Part shown: positions 59,192-64,000 of the stretch, in pieces
Numbering within the stretch: position 1 is the stretch's first letter
How the letters are laid out: the number at the start of each line of letters is the position of its first letter
Assembly (NCBI GenBank): GCA_016872155.1
Contig: VHBB01000005.1
Span: forward strand, 90,148-154,147
DNA length: 64,000 bases
From: Sphingomonadales bacterium
GTDB taxonomy: Bacteria > Bacteroidota > Bacteroidia > Chitinophagales > Chitinophagaceae
Direction of reading: 5' to 3'
Made by a program: the position numbers and the translations under genes
Notes under the pieces: generated by a model
Told to the model about the DNA's origin: nothing
The model's input: only the letters and a program-made list of their open reading frames with translations
Databases searched by the model: none

Positions 59192-60553
59192 TCAGTTGGC
59201 CGCTGCGTACTTTTTTAGTTGAGGACATTCCTCGCCGGTAGCCTGATCGATCATTACATAATAGGTGGCCAGACGGGTCTGGATCCATTTTTCCATCACC
59301 TTGGCCTTTTTTTCTTCGAGGGCGAACTGAGCGATCTTACTATAATCGTCCTTTAAATTCATACGGTGCGGCGTAGACCTCGACTTAAGGTGCACCACCC
59401 GTACTCCTTTTTTGCCCTGCTCGTTCTCGAAGGCCGTAGGCATAGAATAATCGCCCGGCTGCATTTTAGCCAGCATACTTACCATATCGCGATCGAGTTG
59501 ATCGATGGTTACGAACGTAGAGCCATCACGACCCGTAATATACGGTCCTGTATACTTGGCATTCTCGTCATCGCTGTACTTAGTAGCTGCTTCGTTGAAT
59601 GTAAGAGTGGCCGCCATTACTTTCGAGCGTACCGAATCGAGTTTGCGTTTGGCCTGATCGATCTCGTCTTGTGTTACCGGCGGTATGCGCAAGATGTGAC
59701 GCACTACGGCATCATCACCATTTCGCTCTACCATTTGTATAATATGAAAACCGAATTTCGATTTGACCGGAGGCGAGATCTCGCCTTCTTTTAATCGAAA
59801 GGCCGTCGACAAAAAGACGGGGTCCCACGACTTCTCGGTACGGTTCAATTGGTACTGGCCTCCTCGGTCCTTGCTGCCGGGGTCTTCCGAATAACGCTTG
59901 GCTAATTGCTCGAAGGTCGCTAGCTTAAGATCGATCTGGCGGCGATAATTATTCATTTCGCCAACAATGTATTGTTCAAGGTCGCGTGAAGCTTTCGGAT
60001 AGCTGATGATCTGCCCGATCTCAAGCTCAGACTCATAAAAGGGCAAACTGTCTTTGGGAATCTTATCGTACCAGGCCTTTACTTCTACGGGCGTAATACG
60101 AACGTTCTCTACGATCTTGCGCTGCATGGCACCCGCAAGTTTTTGCTCACGTACCGATTCGCGGGCATCATCCTTGATCTGGTAAATGGTCTTACCCGCA
60201 ATTTCTTCGACCGCTTCTTGGCTACCAAACTGATTAATGTAGGTGCGAATACGATTATCGAGATCGGCCTCGACTTCGTCGTCCGTTACGGGCAACGAAT
60301 CTTTTTGTGCCTGTAGCATCATCATTTTAGAGACCACGGCTTGCTCCATAATCAGACACTCGGCATTATCGGGTACTGTTTCGCCCCGGCGAGAAATATC
60401 GGCTACCGAATTCTTGATATCAGAAAGCAAAATAATACGATCTCCCACTACGGCGGCGATCTTATCGGCTATCACTTTTTTGGGTTGCGCCTGTGCCGCT
60501 ACCGAAAGCAGCATGCTACATAAAAAACTAATTGCAATTTGACACCTATACAT
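59192..60553 (-). CDS. SurA-like periplasmic peptidyl-prolyl isomerase
   Basis: Exported chaperone of 453 residues for outer-membrane proteins. Signal peptide about 1-22 ('ISFLCSMLLSVAAQAQ'), an N-terminal SurA-type helical domain (about 25-165), a parvulin domain about 170-290 ('YSEDPGSKDRGGQYQLNRTEKSW', 'FGFHIIQMVER') and a second one about 285-400 ('VRHILRIPPVTQDEID'). A consensus TACATTTG lies 5 bases before the ATG. The PurF-like gene follows after 6 bases. A 6-bp inverted repeat stands upstream of the promoter. Confidence 0.9.
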   Translation of the reverse strand: MYRCQIAISFLCSMLLSVAAQAQPKKVIADKIAAVVGDRIILLSDIKNSVADISRRGETVPDNAECLIMEQAVVSKMMMLQAQKDSLPVTDDEVEADLDNRIRTYINQFGSQEAVEEIAGKTIYQIKDDARESVREQKLAGAMQRKIVENVRITPVEVKAWYDKIPKDSLPFYESELEIGQIISYPKASRDLEQYIVGEMNNYRRQIDLKLATFEQLAKRYSEDPGSKDRGGQYQLNRTEKSWDPVFLSTAFRLKEGEISPPVKSKFGFHIIQMVERNGDDAVVRHILRIPPVTQDEIDQAKRKLDSVRSKVMAATLTFNEAATKYSDDENAKYTGPYITGRDGSTFVTIDQLDRDMVSMLAKMQPGDYSMPTAFENEQGKKGVRVVHLKSRSTPHRMNLKDDYSKIAQFALEEKKAKVMEKWIQTRLATYYVMIDQATGEECPQLKKYAAAN

Positions 60554-60558
60554 AATCT

Positions 60559-60566
60559 CAAATGTA
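60559..60566 (-). promoter_or_regulatory. TAnnTTTG promoter element for SurA-like gene
   Basis: TACATTTG on the minus strand, 5 bases before the ATG at 60553; predicts a leaderless mRNA. Confidence 0.6.
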
Positions 60567-60567
60567 A

Positions 60568-60597
60568 GTGACCCTCTTGTTTCGTACAGATGGTCAC
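60568..60597. repeat. Inverted repeat GTGACC-N18-GGTCAC by SurA promoter
   Basis: GTGACC (60568-60573) and GGTCAC (60592-60597) form a perfect 6-bp inverted repeat with an 18-base spacer, adjoining the -7 element and covering the place of the -33 box. It could be a protein-binding site or chance; no T-run follows, so it is unlikely to be a terminator. Confidence 0.3.
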
Positions 60598-60615
60598 CGG
60601 GGGTTTAACAAAAGC

Positions 60616-63387
60616 TTAGAGCGTTCGTTTTACTTCTTCTATTTCGTAAGCCTCTACCACATCGCCCACTTTAATATCGCTAAAGTTCTTGATGGTAAGA
60701 CCACACTCCATTCCATTGAGCACTTCTTTAGCGTCATCCTTAAAGCGCTTAAGCGATCCCAGCTCGGCCACCACGCCTTCTGCTGTGGGGTAGACCACAA
60801 TACCGTCGCGAATCAGGCGGATCTTCGAATCGCGCTTGATCTTTCCATCACGTACAAAACAACCGGCCACCGTAGCCTTGTCGAATTTGAACACTTCTCT
60901 GATCTCCACATTGGCCACGATCTTTTCTTGGGTCTTGGGCTCGAGCATTCCCTCCATGGCATTCTTGACCTCTTCGATCGCATTGTAAATGATGGAATAC
61001 ATCTTGATCTCGATACCTGCATTTTCGGCCAGCTTCGATGCCTGGAGCGAAGGACGTACGTTAAATGCAATCACGATCGCATCCGATGCCTCGGCCAGAA
61101 CGATATCACTTTCGTTGATCTGTCCCACACCCTTATGAATTACATTGACCAATATCTCTTCGGTAGAAAGTTTTTGCAATGAGTCGCTTAAGGCTTCTAC
61201 CGATCCGTCCACGTCACCTTTAATAATAACATTGAGCTCTTTAAAGCTACCAAGTGCCAGACGACGACCGATCTCGTCGAGGGTAATGTGCTTTTTGGTG
61301 CGAATGCCCTGCTCGCGCAAGATCTGGGCGCGACGATTCGCGATCTCTTTGGCCTCGGATTCGTCTTCGTATACCTTGAATTTTTCTCCGGCCTGCGGAG
61401 CACCATTCAATCCCAATATAACGGCCGGAGCCGATGGACCCGCTTGTGTCTCTTTTTTATTTCGCTCGTTAAACATGGCCTTTACACGACCATAGAACTG
61501 TCCACTCACCACCAGATCGCCGGGCTCGAGCGTACCATTCTCTACCAACAAGGTAGCCACGAAACCACGCCCCTTATCGAGCGTAGCCTCTATGATCGTA
61601 CCCGATGCTTCGCGATCAGGGTTGGCCTTGAGGTCGAGCATTTCAGCTTCGAGCAATATTTTTTCTAAAAGCTTATCGACATTCAATCCTTTTTTGGCTG
61701 ATAATTCTTGGCTTTGAAACTTACCACCCCATTCTTCGACCAACAGATTCATCTGCGAGAGTTGCTCATAGATCTTTTGACTATTGGCCCCATCTTTGTC
61801 GATCTTGTTGATGGCAAAGATCATAGGCACGCCGGCTGCCTGCGCATGGCTGATGGCTTCACGGGTTTGTGGCATAACCGCATCGTCTGCGGCTATTACA
61901 ATAACAGCGATATCAGTAACCTTGGCACCACGGGCACGCATGGCCGTAAAGGCTTCGTGACCGGGCGTATCCAAAAAGGTGATCTCTTTTCCATTGGGAA
62001 TCGCCACGCGGTAGGCACCAATGTGCTGGGTAATACCCCCGGCCTCGCCCGCCACTACGTTGGCGCTACGAATGTAGTCGAGTAATGAGGTCTTACCATG
62101 GTCTACGTGACCCATAATCGTTACGATCGGAGAGCGAGGTTGCAGATCTTCTTCGTCATCTTCGTCATCTCCATCCGTTTCCATCTCCATCTGCTTTTCC
62201 ATATCGATAAACTCGACGATAAAGCCAAATTCACTGGCCACCAGTTCGATCACCTCGGCATCTAACCGCTGGTTAATCGACACCATAATGCCCAGACTCA
62301 TACACTTACTAATAACATCGGCAAAACTGACGTCCATTAGACTAGCCAATTCGCTAACACTAATAAATTCGGTCAGTTGCAATTTGTTGTCATCAACCGC
62401 TTCACCCATGGCCTCGGCCATTTCTTGCCGCTTCTCGCGACGCAACTTGGCCTTAACGCCTTTTCCTTTTCCGGCACCACCACCGCTCAACTTAGCCTGT
62501 GTTTCTTGGATCTTGCGTTGAATTTCTTTTTCATCGATCAACTTCTCTTCGCGCTTGGCACCACGAGGTTGTGGTCTGGCACCGCCTCTTCCGCGATTGA
62601 AGCCACCACCGGTTCTGCCATCTTGATCTTTATTGATAAATATCTCGCGATGTGTGGTGTCTTTTTTAGCGATCGGAATACGCTTACGCGGTTTCTTTTC
62701 GTCGCGCACCGGGCGTGTTTCGCTATCGGTGGGCAGATCGATCTTTCCTAAGATCTTAGGACCGGACAATTTTTCGACCTCAATATTCTCAATAACGGGT
62801 GGGGCTTCTTCTGCGGGTGCGGGGGCTGCAGGTGCAGGGGTCTCTTCGGCTGCGGCTTTTCCTTTTTTAGCTTTTGTCGGCTTTGCTTCTTCGGCCGCTT
62901 CTTCTTTCTTCGCCTTTGCGCCTCGTTTTGGGCGGGTCGATGAGTCAATGGCCTCCAGATCGATCTTGGTGACCACCTTGGGACCCTCGAGTTCAGGTGC
63001 CTCGGCTTTTACTACCTTTTCGGGTGCGGCCGCGGGCGCAGCTGTTGCAGCGGCAGAAGCGTCAGCAACTTCTTCTTTCTTTTTACCGGCCTTGGCAGTA
63101 GACGACTTTTCGGTTGTCTTGAATGTGATCTCTTCGTCTTCTTTCTTTTTGCGTACATCGCCCTGCGCCGACTTGGGAAGTTCCAGCTGGTCGCTTTTCA
63201 TTTTAGCAACCTTATCGCTTTGAAACTCATTTTGCAACGAGCGATACATGTCTTCCGTTAATTTAGACGTCGGCTTTAGATCATCTTTAGGAAATCCCTT
63301 ACCGACCAAAAATTCAATAAGGGTATCCTGACCAATGTTAAATTCTTTGGCCGCTGCCAGTAATCGGGGAAGTTTTAATTCTGCCAT
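60616..63387 (-). CDS. infB: Translation initiation factor IF-2
   Basis: GTPase that brings fMet-tRNA to the 30S subunit, 923 residues. N-terminal IF2_N helical module ('[19 protein letters not shown]'), a long Ala/Lys/Glu-rich disordered linker (about 75-330) with two copies of a GPK...KIDL...TRP motif, then the G domain with G1 '[10 protein letters not shown]', G3 'DTPGHEAF', G4 'NKID', and domains II-IV ending in '[14 protein letters not shown]'. The Bacteroidota-type linker makes it longer than E. coli IF2 (890). It is 45 bases downstream of nusA on the same strand, the usual nusA-infB arrangement. Confidence 0.97.
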   Translation of the reverse strand: MAELKLPRLLAAAKEFNIGQDTLIEFLVGKGFPKDDLKPTSKLTEDMYRSLQNEFQSDKVAKMKSDQLELPKSAQGDVRKKKEDEEITFKTTEKSSTAKAGKKKEEVADASAAATAAPAAAPEKVVKAEAPELEGPKVVTKIDLEAIDSSTRPKRGAKAKKEEAAEEAKPTKAKKGKAAAEETPAPAAPAPAEEAPPVIENIEVEKLSGPKILGKIDLPTDSETRPVRDEKKPRKRIPIAKKDTTHREIFINKDQDGRTGGGFNRGRGGARPQPRGAKREEKLIDEKEIQRKIQETQAKLSGGGAGKGKGVKAKLRREKRQEMAEAMGEAVDDNKLQLTEFISVSELASLMDVSFADVISKCMSLGIMVSINQRLDAEVIELVASEFGFIVEFIDMEKQMEMETDGDDEDDEEDLQPRSPIVTIMGHVDHGKTSLLDYIRSANVVAGEAGGITQHIGAYRVAIPNGKEITFLDTPGHEAFTAMRARGAKVTDIAVIVIAADDAVMPQTREAISHAQAAGVPMIFAINKIDKDGANSQKIYEQLSQMNLLVEEWGGKFQSQELSAKKGLNVDKLLEKILLEAEMLDLKANPDREASGTIIEATLDKGRGFVATLLVENGTLEPGDLVVSGQFYGRVKAMFNERNKKETQAGPSAPAVILGLNGAPQAGEKFKVYEDESEAKEIANRRAQILREQGIRTKKHITLDEIGRRLALGSFKELNVIIKGDVDGSVEALSDSLQKLSTEEILVNVIHKGVGQINESDIVLAEASDAIVIAFNVRPSLQASKLAENAGIEIKMYSIIYNAIEEVKNAMEGMLEPKTQEKIVANVEIREVFKFDKATVAGCFVRDGKIKRDSKIRLIRDGIVVYPTAEGVVAELGSLKRFKDDAKEVLNGMECGLTIKNFSDIKVGDVVEAYEIEEVKRTL

Positions 63388-63432
63388 TCCAATCGGTTAT
63401 TTCAGTTGAGTGATCCCCTTTGCGGAGACCGG

Positions 63433-64000
63433 TTATTCCTTTTCAAATTCTGTCTTGAGTACTTTGCGCAGATCGGTGATGGTCTCTTTTTCCAGATCGG
63501 TACGGCGCTCCAACTCATCGGCCGTAAGATTCAGAACGCTGCGGGCCGTATCACAACCCACGCGCTTGAGCTCATCAATAACCCATCCGTCGATCTCATC
63601 GCTAAATTCTTCGAGATCGATATCGAACTCTTCTTCGTCTCCTTCATTGTCACGGTAAACATCTAGTTCGTAACCGGTCAATTCAGAGGCCAATTTAATA
63701 TTGACCCCGCGACGTCCGATCGCCAGCGACACCTGATCGGGTGCCAGGTATACATTGGCATGTTTACCCTCGGTATCCAATTCCATGCTTGTTATACGCG
63801 CCGGTGTAAGTGAACGCTGAATCAATAACTGTGTATTGGCGGTATAATTAATAACATCGATGTTCTCGTTCTTAAGTTCGCGCACGATTCCGTGTATACG
63901 ACTTCCTTTCATGCCCACACAAGCCCCAACCGGATCAATACGATCGTCGTACGATTCAACCGCCACTTTGGCCCGCTCTCCAGGATCGCGTACGATCTTT
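63433..64000 (-). CDS. nusA: Transcription termination/antitermination factor NusA (3' part)
   Basis: The window ends inside this gene, so only the C-terminal part (about 188 residues) is seen. It contains KH domain sequence: 'DPVGACVGMKGSRIHGIVREL' (the KH1 signature) and 'DQVSLAIGRRGVNIKLASELTG' (KH2), followed by an acidic tail with a helical AR-type segment ('TARSVLNLTADELERRTDLEK'). NusA binds RNA polymerase and nascent RNA. The N-terminal and S1 domains lie beyond base 64000. Upstream of infB, as in most bacteria. Confidence 0.93.
   Translation of the reverse strand, partial: KIVRDPGERAKVAVESYDDRIDPVGACVGMKGSRIHGIVRELKNENIDVINYTANTQLLIQRSLTPARITSMELDTEGKHANVYLAPDQVSLAIGRRGVNIKLASELTGYELDVYRDNEGDEEEFDIDLEEFSDEIDGWVIDELKRVGCDTARSVLNLTADELERRTDLEKETITDLRKVLKTEFEKE

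Noticed and set aside
60568-61182. 204-residue plus-strand ORF opposite infB
   Set aside because: Antisense to conserved IF-2 domains; composition typical of a shadow frame.
62748-63223. Ala/Lys/Pro-rich frames in the infB linker as separate genes
   Set aside because: Low-complexity coding DNA gives long open frames on all strands; the IF-2 frame explains it.
1-64000. Mobile elements, prophage, CRISPR, toxin-antitoxin or defence island
   Set aside because: No transposase, integrase, array of spaced repeats or restriction/defence gene was seen; nearly all genes are housekeeping.
1-64000. tRNA or rRNA genes in the intergenic gaps
   Set aside because: Gaps are short and no cloverleaf-like segment with a GTTCGA-type arm was recognised; no computed scan could be run.

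Overview
The window looks like the chromosome of a Gram-negative member of the Bacteroidota, most likely a Chitinophagaceae-type organism. The evidence is the repeated Bacteroidota promoter element TAnnTTTG in front of starts, very rare Shine-Dalgarno sequences, outer-membrane and lipoprotein genes with Bacteroidota-style lipoboxes, an S46 dipeptidyl-peptidase, a GH3-family acyl-adenylating enzyme, a short-form adenylate kinase and IF-2 with KIDL/TRP N-terminal repeats. The genus assignment is inference. The DNA is compact: about 58 protein genes, most intergenic gaps under 100 bp, frequent 1-4 bp start/stop overlaps, no gene-free stretch over 300 bp. I see no tRNA, rRNA, CRISPR, insertion sequence or prophage.

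Layout. 0-3.3 kb: phosphate uptake (outer-membrane porin, divergent DUF47 + PiT permease). 3.4-7.1 kb: galE, an orphan transketolase C-terminal half, then an ECF sigma factor / membrane anti-sigma-like / Spy-like secreted protein trio. 7.1-15.1 kb, minus strand: purD and the elongasome operon mreB-mreC-mreD-mrdA-rodA, plus a metallo-beta-lactamase-fold hydrolase. 15.2-19.9 kb: POT and OPT peptide transporters and an AlkB-type membrane di-iron hydroxylase. 19.9-30 kb: serS, a short unknown gene, cyclophilin, gcvH, VanZ-like protein, prfA, amidohydrolase, recO, MMPL transporter, obgE and a 62-residue zinc-ribbon protein. 30-38.9 kb: GH18 lipoprotein, S46 peptidase with dipeptide epimerase and YitT, then cysS, an endonuclease/exonuclease/phosphatase protein and a lipoprotein. 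39-46.6 kb: PaaZ-type fusion, crotonase, AlkA-type glycosylase; fabG, GH3, adenosine deaminase, lptB. 46.7-57.3 kb: metF, TlpA-like thioredoxin, rlmD, two rhomboid-family proteins, adk, msrB, aminotransferase, small ORFs, glycosyltransferase, EamA exporter. 57.3-64 kb, minus: PurF-like amidotransferase, SurA-like chaperone, infB and the end of nusA.

How genes fit together. Most of the window is core housekeeping: wall elongation, translation, purine and one-carbon metabolism, envelope biogenesis. A protein-scavenging theme runs through it: S46 dipeptidyl-peptidase, dipeptide epimerase, POT and OPT importers, and a chitinase-like lipoprotein.

No strikingly new large system is evident. The best leads are: (i) a window-wide set of TAnnTTTG elements whose distance to the start codon falls in two classes, one (about 4-7 nt) so short that leaderless mRNAs are predicted; (ii) a tandem active rhomboid plus pseudo-rhomboid; (iii) the sigma/anti-sigma/Spy-like trio; (iv) the S46-epimerase pair; (v) two or three tiny conserved-looking proteins (zinc ribbon after obgE; a 40-residue CGCP lipoprotein).
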